A DNA stretch of 64,000 nucleotides from DAMCZI01 sp032095175 (lineage in GTDB: Bacteria; Bacillota; Clostridia; Clostridiales; Caloramatoraceae): positions 1-64,000 of the forward strand of contig DAMCZI010000003.1 in the NCBI GenBank assembly GCA_032095175.1. The letters run 5' to 3'. The notes beneath the pieces are model-generated. The model searched no databases, was not told where the DNA came from, and saw nothing but the letters and a program-made list of their open reading frames with translations. The translations under genes and the position numbers were made by a program. Within the stretch, counting starts at the first letter, position 1; every line of letters starts with the position of its first letter. Below are positions 26,509 to 35,571 of the stretch, one piece after another.

Positions 26509-27216
26509 ATGAAGGAATACTTAAAAGTAGCTAATGACCCAATACTATGGTTAATGTGTCTTCCCGTTGTTTTAATGGTAGGTGTACAAGCAATTATATT
26601 TACAAAAAAAGCATTTGAAGCTGGCAAAATAGTTAACTTAACTCGTGAAGAAGGTGTAAAGGCATTTAGAGTTGGACTTATTGCAGCAATCGGACCTGCA
26701 TTATCCGTACTTGTAGTAATGCTTGGGATGATGGCAGTAGTCGGGGCACCTATTACTTGGCTTAGATTGTCAATAATAGGCTCAGCGCCGGCAGAACTTG
26801 CGGCTGCTGCGATGGGTGCAAAAGCAATGGGAGTCGAATTTGGATCAGCACAGTATGATTTGACAGCATTTGCCTCATCAGTTTGGTCTATGACATTAAA
26901 TGGTATAGGCTGGTTACTAATTGTTGCTTTATTTGCGGACAAGCTTAATCTAATGAAAGATAAAGTTACTGCTGGTGATACTAAACTTGTGGGACAAATA
27001 GGAACAGGAGCTATTATAGGGGCTTCATCCTTCATTGTTTCTGGCCAAATCATTAGTAAAGGAAGTTTAGTTACTGCAAATCTTATTGCAGTATTAGTAG
27101 CCGCTATAGCCATGATAATTTTGACAAAGATTTCGGAAAAAGTAAGAAGCTTAAGAGAATGGAATTTAGGAATAGCTATGTTTATAGCAATGTTTGTTGC
27201 AGCACTATTTAAATAA
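26509..27216 (+). CDS. DUF5058 family membrane protein
   Basis: The 235-residue protein has about six membrane helices and begins NDPILWLMCLPVVLMVGVQ, as I remember for DUF5058. The motifs ITWLRLSIIGSAPAELAAAA and IIGASSFIVSG are small-residue rich, as in carriers. The gene for a second membrane protein starts 18 bp later, then an M20 amidohydrolase. This supports a two-part transporter that brings in an N-acyl amino acid or peptide for hydrolysis, a role that is inferred only. Confidence 0.75.
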   Translation: MKEYLKVANDPILWLMCLPVVLMVGVQAIIFTKKAFEAGKIVNLTREEGVKAFRVGLIAAIGPALSVLVVMLGMMAVVGAPITWLRLSIIGSAPAELAAAAMGAKAMGVEFGSAQYDLTAFASSVWSMTLNGIGWLLIVALFADKLNLMKDKVTAGDTKLVGQIGTGAIIGASSFIVSGQIISKGSLVTANLIAVLVAAIAMIILTKISEKVRSLREWNLGIAMFIAMFVAALFK

Positions 27217-27234
27217 ATTTAAGGAGGGAATCAT

Positions 27235-27906
27235 ATGAAAAACAATTCCTATGATCAGGTATTTACTAAAAAGATAATATTTACTGGAAAATGGACAATA
27301 TTAGTAGCTATTGCTTTGTGTTTTTTACCAGCAATTTATCTATGGATGAGGTATGGAGCAATACCTCCTGTAAAAAATATTTTAACTGGATGGTTTTTGA
27401 TAGCTTCAATATATGGAGCATTTTATATAGTTGAGCCAATTTCCTATTTCCCTATATTGGGAATATCGGGTACTTATATGTCGTTTTTATCCGGAAATAT
27501 AGGAAATATCAGGGTACCCGCATCTGCTGTTGCTCAGGATACTCTTGGAGTTGAGCCTGGAAGCCAAAAAGCTGAACTGGTTTCAACCATAAGCATAGCA
27601 GGATCAATAATAACAAACTTAGTTATAGTTACTATTGGAGCTTTTGCAGGTGGTGCCATAATCAGTGTATTACCTAAGTATGTAACGACAGCCTTTGGAT
27701 TTGTTTTTCCTTCTATTATGGGAGCATTATTAACAATGTTTGCTCTTAAGTTTTACAAATATGCTATTGTTGGACTATCAGTTGGAATAATTATTACTTT
27801 AACAAATATAGTCCCAGTATGGCTTGCAGTACCATTATGTGTTTTTTCAACTTCATTTGTTGCTGTGACGGATTACAAGAAGCAGGCCAAGAAGCAAGAA
27901 AGTTAG
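27235..27906 (+). CDS. membrane partner of the DUF5058 protein
   Basis: This 223-residue protein has five to six membrane helices and a conserved-looking loop ISGTYMSFLSGNIGNIRVPA that may form a substrate or ion site. ATG 27235 follows AAGGAGGG. Encoded between the DUF5058 gene and the M20 hydrolase, it is most simply the second half of a heteromeric carrier. I do not know a proven function for it. Confidence 0.65.
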   Translation: MKNNSYDQVFTKKIIFTGKWTILVAIALCFLPAIYLWMRYGAIPPVKNILTGWFLIASIYGAFYIVEPISYFPILGISGTYMSFLSGNIGNIRVPASAVAQDTLGVEPGSQKAELVSTISIAGSIITNLVIVTIGAFAGGAIISVLPKYVTTAFGFVFPSIMGALLTMFALKFYKYAIVGLSVGIIITLTNIVPVWLAVPLCVFSTSFVAVTDYKKQAKKQES

Positions 27907-27964
27907 GTTTATAGAGTGTAAATAAATCTAGAATCTAATCATAATGATTTAGGGAGGAAAAGAA

Positions 27965-29143
27965 ATGGATATAAAAAAGCAAGCAAAGACAATTAGTGAA
28001 GATATAATTAAATGGAGAAGGGAGTTGCATCAAATACCTGAAATAGGCTTAAATTTACTTAAAACATCAGCATATGTTAAGGATAGGCTTAAGGATTTAG
28101 GAATAGAATACGAAACATTTGTGGATGGGTCAGGTATAGTAGCTCTAATTAAAGGTAAGCATCCAGGAAAAACAATTGCACTAAGAGCAGATATGGATGC
28201 ACTTCCAATAAAAGAAGAAACAAATATACCCTTTGCTTCAAAAAATGGAAATATGCATGCCTGTGGACATGATTCCCACACGGCTATGCTTTTAGGAGCA
28301 GCTAAAATATTAAAAAATAATGACGACAAAATAAAGGGAAATGTAAAGCTAATATTCCAGCCAGCAGAGGAAGGCCCTGGAGGAGCTAAACTAATGATAG
28401 AAGAAGGAGCATTAGAAAATCCTAAGGTCGATGCAGTGTTAGGCCTTCACATAGGAAGTTTTCCAGGTGTAGGAAGTGGAAAAGTTATGATTAGCTATAG
28501 CAATGCTATGGCATGTCTTGATAAGTTTTATATAAAGGTTAAGGGCAGAGGAGCCCATGGAGCCTATCCAGAAACAGGGGTTGATCCTGTAGCAATAGCT
28601 TCACAGGTAATAAACGCTCTTCAGACTATTAGAAGCAGAGAAATCAAACCAACTGCTCCCGCTGTAGTTACAATTGGAAAGATCAATGGAGGGAGTGCTT
28701 ATAATATAATACCTGACTATGTTGAGCTTGAAGGAACTGCAAGAGCTGTAGCCTTTGAGGTAAGAGAGGTTTTAGCTAAAAGAATAAAAGAAATAACTGC
28801 AAACATAACTAAAGCTATGAGGGGAGATTATGAATATGAATATACATTTGGTTATCCCCCTCTTGTAAACTCAAAGGAATTTACCGAGAGATTTGTTAGT
28901 TCAGCTAAAAAGATAGTTAAAGAAGAGGATATAGTTGAGCTTAAAGAGCCATTTATGGGCGGAGAAGATATGGCATATTTTTTAGAAAAAGCTCCTGGAA
29001 CATTTTTCTTTCTAACTTCTTTAAAGGAAGAAAATGGAATGACGTATCCTGCTCATAATGCTAAATTTCAGCTTGATGAAAGTGTATTTTATCTAGGATC
29101 TGCATTATTCGTTCAAACAGTTTTTGACTTTCTAAATGAGTAA
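27965..29143 (+). CDS. M20 family amidohydrolase (N-acyl amino acid / IAA-amino acid hydrolase type)
   Basis: The 392-residue enzyme shows the M20D metal sites: MHACGHDSHTAMLLGAA, QPAEEGPGGAKLMIEEGAL, GLHIGS and the late GGEDMAYFLE with PAHNAKF. The dimerisation domain is the GRGAHGAYPETGVDP part. M20D enzymes remove acyl groups from amino acids or cleave dipeptide-like amides using two metal ions in the cytosol. It is the last gene of the membrane-pair operon, so it likely hydrolyses what the carrier imports. Confidence 0.9.
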   Translation: MDIKKQAKTISEDIIKWRRELHQIPEIGLNLLKTSAYVKDRLKDLGIEYETFVDGSGIVALIKGKHPGKTIALRADMDALPIKEETNIPFASKNGNMHACGHDSHTAMLLGAAKILKNNDDKIKGNVKLIFQPAEEGPGGAKLMIEEGALENPKVDAVLGLHIGSFPGVGSGKVMISYSNAMACLDKFYIKVKGRGAHGAYPETGVDPVAIASQVINALQTIRSREIKPTAPAVVTIGKINGGSAYNIIPDYVELEGTARAVAFEVREVLAKRIKEITANITKAMRGDYEYEYTFGYPPLVNSKEFTERFVSSAKKIVKEEDIVELKEPFMGGEDMAYFLEKAPGTFFFLTSLKEENGMTYPAHNAKFQLDESVFYLGSALFVQTVFDFLNE

Positions 29144-29201
29144 TTTTTTATCTTTAACATATAGATATCAAATAAAATAGGAACTTGTTAACATGCAAGT
29201 T

Positions 29202-29254
29202 CTTATTTTATAGCTAATTGTCTTATAAAGTAAGACAATTAGCTATAAAATAAG
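29202..29254. repeat. perfect 24-bp inverted repeat, 5-nt loop
   Basis: The arm 29202-29225 is exactly complementary to 29231-29254. It is AT-rich with a GCTAATTGTC core and lies between converging genes, so it may be a bidirectional terminator or a mobile hairpin. Confidence 0.9.
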
Positions 29255-29267
29255 GCATACCAAATTC

Positions 29268-29513
29268 AATTCGTTTTAAAAGGACTTCTTTATAGAAGCC
29301 TTTTTTATTGGATTATTATAAAATATCAATATGCTATTTTCTATATTTTAACAAAACAGCACCTATCAGATATATAGGTGCTGTTTGTTAAAAATTGATT
29401 TACAGAGGAGTTCAATTGGAATAGTACCAGTGGTATACATCATTTCTTTACTAGTGTTTTAAAGAAATCTTCTTCCACTGACAAATTAAAATATGGATTG
29501 ACGTAATTACTTA
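29268..29513. repeat. dispersed repeat, copy 2 (segments a and b contiguous)
   Basis: Segment a (29268-29319) matches 18660-18711 and segment b (29343-29513) matches 20224-20398. They are separated by 23 bp here. The hairpin in segment b has lost one base (GCTGTTTGTT against GCTGTTTTGTT). Confidence 0.85.
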
Positions 29514-29572
29514 TCTCCTCAAAAATGAATATATATAATAAAGCTTTTCTTTAACATATTCTGCAGCTACAA

Positions 29573-30727
29573 TTATTTGTCTTTAAGCAGTTCCTTAATC
29601 CTATCAGTATCATCAAATAGAGGGCTTACTGATTCATCATAATTTAATCTATCTATTAATTCTGACATGAATGAAGATAAATCAACTTCAACAAACCATT
29701 CTGATTTCTTAACATCCTCTGGAATATAGGTTAGATTTGTTGAATAGAATCTTGTAATAAGACCCTGTTCGTAATACTTTATGAATTTTTCTACACCCTC
29801 AGTAAAAAGAGCAAAAGTAGCTGCTACATAAATATTTCTGGCATTTCGCTTTTTAAGCTGAATTGCAATATCTAGTATGGATTCTCCTGAAGCAACCATA
29901 TCATCAACAACGAGAACATCTTTTCCTGAAACGTTTCCACCCATATACTCATGCTGTATGATTGGATTTTTTCCGTTTACTACCTTTGTATAATCACGCC
30001 TTTTATAGAAAAGTCCAACATCAACACCGAGTATACTTGCATAGTATATAGCCCTATCCATTGCTCCTGTATCAGGGCTTATTATCATCATATTTGATTT
30101 ATCAAAGCTATTAGCTGTTTCTGTTTTTAATAATTCCTTTATTATTTCATAGTTAGGATACATATTTTGAAAGTTAGTTAGCGGAATTGCATTTTCAACT
30201 CTAGGATCATGTGCATCAAATGTAATAATGTTTTGAACTCCAAGCCTTTCAAGTTCTTGAAGTGCTATTGCACAATCAAGGGATTCTCTGCCCTTTCTCT
30301 TATGCTGTCTGCTTGCATAAAGTAGGGGCATGATAACGGATACTCTCCTAGCCCTTCCACTTATTGCAGATATGGTTCTCTTTATATCTTGGAAATGTTC
30401 ATCAGGACCCATATATGACGTTTTTCCAAACATCTCGTAGGAGCAGTTGTAATTACCAACGTCAGCAAGTATGTATACATCCTTTCCTCTTACGGTTTCC
30501 TCTAATTTAACCTTTCCCTCACCATTTGAAAAACGAATGTCTTTTACCTGAGTCAGGTATGAATCCTTTAATCTATCCCAGTAATATTCATCTCCGTTCT
30601 GGGAATAGTAATCCTTCCTAAGCTGCACAAGATTTTTGTCTATCTTCTCTCCTAATTCTTTACAACTATCAAGAACAATAATACCTAGTTCTCCGTATGG
30701 AATCTTTGATAACTTCTCTGGATACAT
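29573..30727 (-). CDS. prs: ribose-phosphate pyrophosphokinase (PRPP synthetase)
   Basis: The 384-residue enzyme makes PRPP from ribose 5-phosphate and ATP. It shows the adjacent family motifs RRVSVIMPLLYASRQHKR (ATP/flexible part), QNIITFDAHDPRVENAI, and the ribose-phosphate loop VLVVDDMVASGESILD. At about 70 residues more than the usual 315 it belongs to the longer form common in clostridia. ATG 30727 follows GAGGAG; a TTG 18 bases upstream overlaps that site. Its 3' end faces the M20 operon through the repeat-rich gap. Confidence 0.9.
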   Translation of the reverse strand: MYPEKLSKIPYGELGIIVLDSCKELGEKIDKNLVQLRKDYYSQNGDEYYWDRLKDSYLTQVKDIRFSNGEGKVKLEETVRGKDVYILADVGNYNCSYEMFGKTSYMGPDEHFQDIKRTISAISGRARRVSVIMPLLYASRQHKRKGRESLDCAIALQELERLGVQNIITFDAHDPRVENAIPLTNFQNMYPNYEIIKELLKTETANSFDKSNMMIISPDTGAMDRAIYYASILGVDVGLFYKRRDYTKVVNGKNPIIQHEYMGGNVSGKDVLVVDDMVASGESILDIAIQLKKRNARNIYVAATFALFTEGVEKFIKYYEQGLITRFYSTNLTYIPEDVKKSEWFVEVDLSSFMSELIDRLNYDESVSPLFDDTDRIKELLKDK

Positions 30728-31112
30728 ATTATATCTCCTCTTCAATATTTAAATTATTTTGTATTATTTTGAATTCTTCCAGTCTACCTCTCTTATGTTT
30801 TATCTGTATTCCGTGTAGATAATAGAAGAATTTATTAGAGTGCATCTTGCAGCTCCTAAATTAATTTACCATCATCCATTCCTTCTGATTAATATTATAA
30901 CATTTTTTTAAACATTGTTAACCTAGGATGTAGAAAAGTAGATATAGTCATTACATAACATTGAAGGATTGAATGATAATATATTTTAGCCCTAGAAATA
31001 ATTAGAAGAAGCTCTTCAGGCTTGGTAGGAGTGCTCTTTTTCTAAGCCTATTTTTATGTTAGACTATAATCAAATCGTTGAAATATTATGGATTAGACTA
31101 GGATGTGTTAAT
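30728..31112. other. divergent intergenic region prs / glnK
   Basis: Promoters for both flanking genes should lie here. I see AT-rich DNA and an imperfect dyad (AAGAAGCTCTTC near 31007) but no feature I can name. In-frame codons from 31056 onward lack a ribosome site. Confidence 0.35.
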
Positions 31113-32384
31113 TTGAAATATTTAAAAAGAGTAATAGTTGCTGCAGTTGTTATTGCAATAGCCTCACAAATTAATATTGGAATAATGAACACTGATTTTA
31201 GAGTTTCGGCAGGTATAATATTATTTGCAATTTTACTTTTTCAGTATGAAGATTTAAAACCAGTTCCAATGGGCTTAATATCAGGAATAATTGTTTATAT
31301 TCTTAGGTGTTTAATATACTTTTTTGTAAAAGGCAGTCTTAAAGAGGTCATGTTCTCATATCAGTTGGAAATATTATTTTATACCTTTTATGGCATTATA
31401 TATTCGCTGCTAGTTAAGAGAAGTAATAAAATCAATTTAAACATGTTATTGCTTATTTTAATTACCTGTGACATGTTTGCGAATCTAGTCGAGATAAGTT
31501 CAAGAATTGTTATAGAAGCTTCAAGGTTTCATTTGGATATCATATTAACTTTATTACTTGTAGCTGTGGTACGTTCGGGTATTGTATGGTTGGTATTAAA
31601 TTGGATTAAGTACTATAAGGTGCTTCTATTAAAGGAAGAACATGAGATAAGATATACAAGGCTTTTATGGTTAACTGCACAATTGAAATCAGAAATGTAT
31701 TGGATGGAAAAGAATATGGATAATATAGAAAATGTTATGTCCAATTCCTATGTATTATTTGAAAAGATAAATGGTGGAGAGGATAAAAATAGCTATGCAG
31801 ATAGAGCGCTGGCTATTGCAAGGGATGTACATGAGATAAAAAAGGAATATAAGTTGGCTATTCGGGGAATAAAAGAGCTTACTGAGGATAAGCTTAGGGA
31901 TGATGGAATGAATTTTAAAGACATTATTACCATATTGTATGAAACTATGAAAAGAGAAGTAAGACGTATAGATAAAAATATTGAGCTGCTGTTTGATGTT
32001 GGAGAAAATTTTTATACCTCAAAACACTATTTTCTTATGTCTATATTTAGAAACCTAATTATGAATAGCATTGATGCAATACCTGATTCAAAAAGAGAGA
32101 ACAGGATTAGTTTTTCTCATAAAATTGAAAAAGAGCAGCATGTTTTTATAATCTCCGATACTGGCTGCGGAATAGATGAAGAAAATTTAGAGCATATTTT
32201 TTCGCCTGGATTTTCAACTAAGATAAATTATACTACAGGACAAATTAATAGAGGTTTAGGCTTAAGCGTAGTTTTAAATATAGTAGAGAGAGAATTAAAA
32301 GGAAGGGTAGCTGTAAGCTCCAAAAAAGATAATGGAACAACATTTGAAATTTATATACCTAGAAACTCCCTGGAGGTGATATAA
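31113..32384 (+). CDS. sensor histidine kinase, GlnK-like
   Basis: The protein has six membrane helices in its first 180 residues, a linker helix, and a C-terminal HATPase domain with N box NLIMNSIDAI, G1 box ISDTGCGID and G2 box GRGLGLSVV. No clear His-box of the common type is visible, as in GlnK/DcuS-type kinases with unusual dimerisation domains. TTG 31113 lies 8 bases after AGGATG and gives MKYLKR; ATG 31056 lacks a ribosome site. The response regulator follows with no gap, and a glutamine-type carrier gene comes next, as in glnK-glnL-glsA-glnT of Bacillus subtilis. Confidence 0.82.
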   Translation: MKYLKRVIVAAVVIAIASQINIGIMNTDFRVSAGIILFAILLFQYEDLKPVPMGLISGIIVYILRCLIYFFVKGSLKEVMFSYQLEILFYTFYGIIYSLLVKRSNKINLNMLLLILITCDMFANLVEISSRIVIEASRFHLDIILTLLLVAVVRSGIVWLVLNWIKYYKVLLLKEEHEIRYTRLLWLTAQLKSEMYWMEKNMDNIENVMSNSYVLFEKINGGEDKNSYADRALAIARDVHEIKKEYKLAIRGIKELTEDKLRDDGMNFKDIITILYETMKREVRRIDKNIELLFDVGENFYTSKHYFLMSIFRNLIMNSIDAIPDSKRENRISFSHKIEKEQHVFIISDTGCGIDEENLEHIFSPGFSTKINYTTGQINRGLGLSVVLNIVERELKGRVAVSSKKDNGTTFEIYIPRNSLEVI

Positions 32385-33224
32385 ATGAATATATTTATTG
32401 TTGAAGATGATAGCAATATAATTAGGATACTGGAAAAAATAATAATAGATAGAGAATTAGGTAAGCTATTAGGACATGCAAATGATGGAATCGCTGGCTT
32501 AAGAGAGATTCAGAACTTGAAACCAGATATTGTTTTAGTGGATTTATTAATGCCGGGTAAGGATGGTATTAGTTTAGTTAGAGAGGCAAAGTCTGTATAT
32601 TCTGATATACAGTTTATTATGATATCTCAGGTATCATCTAAGGATATGATTGGTAAAGCCTATCAAAGTGGAATAGAATATTTTATTTCCAAACCCATTA
32701 ATGCAATAGAGGTTGAAAGTGTCATTCGCAAGGTAGAGGAAAAGCTTAATATAAATCGAAAATTAAATCAAATTCAAAGCTTGTTTGCTAATGACAGCAA
32801 TCATCAGAAAGAAGAAAAAAACATAAATAGAATTGAAAAAATAAAAAGAATAATGAGGATGATTGGAATTGCTGGTGAATCAGGTAGCCAGGATATACTT
32901 AATATTACTAGATACATAATTGATACAAAACAAAATATTGACAACTTTACAATGAGGGAACTTTGCAGTAATTTTACAGATCAAGCTAAGACCATGGAAC
33001 AAAGAATTAGAAGAACAGCTATGGTTGGGATGATAAACCTGGCGAACTTGGGTATTGAGGATTATATGAATGAAACATTTGTCGAATATTCCAATGGGTT
33101 ATATAACTTTGAGCAAATAAAAATAGAAATGGACTACATTAGAGGCAAGACTAAAAAAAGAGGGAAGGTAAATCTTAAAAAATTTATCGATGGAATGGTT
33201 TTTTATAGCAATAATAATGATTAG
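32385..33224 (+). CDS. response regulator, GlnL/YcbB-like
   Basis: Residues 1-120 form the receiver domain (IFIVEDDSN, phospho-acceptor Asp in IVLVDLLMPGKDG, Lys in YFISKPINAIEV). The rest is the YcbB-type DNA-binding region (MRMIGIAGESGSQDILNITR, EQRIRRTAMVGMINLANLG), not an OmpR or NarL domain. In B. subtilis this regulator answers glutamine and binds TTTTGT-N4-TTTTGT repeats upstream of glsA-glnT. A matching three-fold repeat lies 180 bp after this gene, before the carrier gene. Confidence 0.85.
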   Translation: MNIFIVEDDSNIIRILEKIIIDRELGKLLGHANDGIAGLREIQNLKPDIVLVDLLMPGKDGISLVREAKSVYSDIQFIMISQVSSKDMIGKAYQSGIEYFISKPINAIEVESVIRKVEEKLNINRKLNQIQSLFANDSNHQKEEKNINRIEKIKRIMRMIGIAGESGSQDILNITRYIIDTKQNIDNFTMRELCSNFTDQAKTMEQRIRRTAMVGMINLANLGIEDYMNETFVEYSNGLYNFEQIKIEMDYIRGKTKKRGKVNLKKFIDGMVFYSNNND

Positions 33225-33228
33225 AAAG

Positions 33229-33265
33229 ATTGGATAAGGGTTTGTGCTCTTATCCAATTTTTTTT
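33229..33265 (+). terminator. intrinsic terminator of glnKL
   Basis: ATTGGATAAG (33229-33238) pairs with CTTATCCAAT (33249-33258), followed by seven to eight T. It makes the carrier gene a separate transcription unit. Confidence 0.9.
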
Positions 33266-33400
33266 ATGTGGTGTTTATCAATTACTGTTGGATCTATACT
33301 GCAGAAGCTTATGATACATCGATTAGCATGTATAAGCCTATAGGTATTAATAATAGTTATAGAAGCTATTATAGAAATAAATAATAAAATATTGCGACAA

Positions 33401-33430
33401 TTTTGAAACTTTTTGAAACTTTCTGAAGGT
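33401..33430 (+). promoter_or_regulatory. three 10-bp direct repeats, likely GlnL binding site
   Basis: TTTTGAAACT, TTTTGAAACT and TTCTGAAGGT follow head to tail, giving TTTTGA-N4-TTTTGA-N4-TTCTGA. The spacing equals the TTTTGT-N4-TTTTGT site known for B. subtilis GlnL. The repeats lie 155 bp before the carrier start codon, and an AT-rich promoter zone follows. Confidence 0.75.
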
Positions 33431-33584
33431 AGTAAAATATAATTTAATTGTTAAATTGTTATCAAATATATGTGTGCACATTGTAAATACCCAGCTTTTA
33501 TTATTAATTAGTTTTTCACAATTTTGTATTCAAAATTATCTGGTATCTATAACTAAAATTATAAAAGAGAGAAGAGGGATACAA

Positions 33585-34997
33585 ATGGAAATGATTAACA
33601 TTATTGTTGAATCTGTGAATAAGGTATTGTGGGATTATGTGTTAATAATTGCTCTTTTGGGAATTGGAATTTTTATGACTATTAGGCTCAAGTTTCCACA
33701 GTTCACCAGATTATTTCCTGCATTAAAGAAAATGCTTGCGGGCTTAGTAAATAAAGACACAGTAGAAGAAGGTAAAATGACACCTGTTCAGGCTTTAGCC
33801 ACTGCAGTAGCAGCGCAGGTTGGTACAGGTAATATAGTAGGTGTAGCAACAGCAATAGCAGCTGGAGGACCAGGAGCAGCATTTTGGATGCTTATATCTG
33901 CATTCTTTGGTATGGCTACTATATTCAGCGAAGCAGTTTTAGCGCAAAAGTATAGAGAAACTAAGAATGGAGAACTAGTAGGAGGACCGGCTTATTATAT
34001 AAAAAATGGTCTGCATTCAAAGTGGTTATCAAGGATTTTTGCTGTAGCATGTATCATAGCGCTGGGCATCATTGGTATTATGGTACAATCTAATTCAGTA
34101 GCAGGCTCAGTTAGCAATGCCTTTGGTATCCCTTCAATTAGTGTTACAATCGGTCTTGCAATAATAGTAGCATTAATATTAATGGGAGGCATGGGAAGAA
34201 TAGCATCCTTTGCAGAAACAGTAGTACCTGTTATGGCCATTGCATATATACTTGGAAGTTTATTGATAATAATTATGAACATTGGAAACTTTTTACCCGC
34301 ATTAAAAAGTATATTTGTTGGAGCATTTTCACCAAAGGCAATTGGTGGTGGAGCACTCGGAATAGGTGTTCAACAGACTATAAGATATGGTCTTGCAAGA
34401 GGACTCTTCTCAAATGAGGCAGGTATGGGTTCAACTCCACATTCACATGCAGTTGCTGATGCAAAGCATCCTGCTGAACAGGGTTTTACTGCTATGATAG
34501 GAGTGTTTATATCAACTTTCTTAATTTGTTTATCAACAGTTATGGTAAACCTTACATCAGGATCATATAACCCAAATATATCTGCAGCTAATATGACTGG
34601 AACAGCAACTATAATGACACAAAGTGGTTTTGCTTCAGGATTCGGTACATTTGGAGGAATGTTCCTTTCAGTTTGTTTATCATTCTTCTCACTTACAACA
34701 ATAGTAGGATGGTATTTCTTTGCGGAATCAAATGTTAAAGCAGTATTTAACTCTAAGGCAAGAACATTGATTATATTTAAGTTTATATCAATATCAGCTT
34801 TAGTAGTAGGTACTATGATAGATGCAACATTTGTATGGAAATTGGCAGACATGTTCATGGGTATCATGGCTGTGCCAAATATAATAGCACTGTTTATATT
34901 ATCTAAAGAAGTTCGTGGAATACTTGATGACTATGATTCACTTGTAGTTGATGAAAATATCACCAATGTCATTAACATAAATAAAAGAGCTTCTTAA
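33585..34997 (+). CDS. amino acid:Na+ symporter of the AGCS family, likely glutamine uptake
   Basis: The protein of 470 residues has about 11 membrane helices and the AGCS signatures (GGPGAAFWMLISAFFGMATI, ARGLFSNEAGMGSTPHSHA). Family members import alanine, glycine or glutamine with sodium. Its position after a GlnK/GlnL pair and behind GlnL-like repeats points to glutamine, as for GlnT. ATG 33585 follows GAAGAGGG; the open frame from 33456 extends through promoter DNA and is rejected. Confidence 0.88.
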   Translation: MEMINIIVESVNKVLWDYVLIIALLGIGIFMTIRLKFPQFTRLFPALKKMLAGLVNKDTVEEGKMTPVQALATAVAAQVGTGNIVGVATAIAAGGPGAAFWMLISAFFGMATIFSEAVLAQKYRETKNGELVGGPAYYIKNGLHSKWLSRIFAVACIIALGIIGIMVQSNSVAGSVSNAFGIPSISVTIGLAIIVALILMGGMGRIASFAETVVPVMAIAYILGSLLIIIMNIGNFLPALKSIFVGAFSPKAIGGGALGIGVQQTIRYGLARGLFSNEAGMGSTPHSHAVADAKHPAEQGFTAMIGVFISTFLICLSTVMVNLTSGSYNPNISAANMTGTATIMTQSGFASGFGTFGGMFLSVCLSFFSLTTIVGWYFFAESNVKAVFNSKARTLIIFKFISISALVVGTMIDATFVWKLADMFMGIMAVPNIIALFILSKEVRGILDDYDSLVVDENITNVININKRAS

Positions 34998-35138
34998 ATA
35001 AAATAGGTTAGTATTTTTTATAGTGCTATAGCTCTTACTTCTTGAATATAAAAAATTTAAAGTTAATTTGTGTAAAAGTATATATATTACTTTATGGCCT
35101 CCTTGCACTTAGTTAGGGGGTCATATTTTTACTATAAT

Positions 35139-35167
35139 AAACTGCTGCTAAAATAGGCAGTTTTTTT
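35139..35167 (+). terminator. intrinsic terminator
   Basis: AAACTGC (35139-35145) pairs with GCAGTTT (35157-35163) and is followed by further T. It lies directly before the PadR promoter, whose -35 begins at the end of the T-run. Confidence 0.75.
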
Positions 35168-35168
35168 A

Positions 35169-35197
35169 TTGACAACTATTACGGTTAGTGATATATT
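35169..35197 (+). promoter_or_regulatory. promoter of the PadR operon with ATTACG dyad
   Basis: TTGACA (35169-35174) and TATATT (35192-35197) are 17 bp apart. An inverted ATTACG...CGTAAT pair (about 35179 and 35210) flanks the -10 and is a candidate PadR operator. Confidence 0.75.
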
Positions 35198-35244
35198 TAT
35201 TACAGTAAACGTAATACATAAAATTAAAGAAGTGAGGTGTTAGA

Positions 35245-35571
35245 ATGCGTGATAATGTTAAAGGTGGTGCGTTGACAGAAGTTACCTTTTGTATTCTTCT
35301 ATCGCTCTATACTCCTAAACATGGATATGGCATAATGCAGTTCATTGAAAGTGAAACGAAGGGTCGTTTATCTTTAGGTGCTGGTACATTATATGGAGCA
35401 ATAAATACTCTTCAGAAAAAGGGTTGGATTGAACCATATGGAAATGATGAAGAAAGAAAAAAAGAGTATATCATTACAGAATCGGGCAAAAGCATTGCAC
35501 AATCAGAATTACAGCGTTTGAATTCACTTTCAGAAATAGCCAATAGAATTATGGGGGGGAATAAAGAATGA
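35245..35571 (+). CDS. PadR family transcriptional regulator
   Basis: The 108-residue protein is a PadR winged helix (FCILLSLYTPKHGYGIMQFI, LSLGAGTLYGAINTLQKKGW, KKEYIITESGKSIAQSEL). These proteins repress their own operon and a membrane target until a ligand or stress removes them. ATG 35245 follows AAGTGAGGTG. Its stop overlaps the start of the DUF2812 gene by 4 bases, a widespread pairing. Confidence 0.9.
   Translation: MRDNVKGGALTEVTFCILLSLYTPKHGYGIMQFIESETKGRLSLGAGTLYGAINTLQKKGWIEPYGNDEERKKEYIITESGKSIAQSELQRLNSLSEIANRIMGGNKE

Larger units (their letters stand above)
29144..29572. other. hairpin-rich gap between convergent M20 and PRPP synthetase genes
   Basis: No gene is seen. In order it holds a small hairpin GAACTTG/CAAGTTC (about 29181-29201), a perfect 24-bp inverted repeat (29202-29254), and the second copy of the repeat that surrounds rarA (29268-29513). 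Confidence 0.7.

Noticed and set aside
33456..33584. N-terminal extension of the Na+ symporter
   Set aside because: The extra 43 codons run through AT-rich promoter DNA next to the regulator repeats, and the ATG at 33585 has a good ribosome site.
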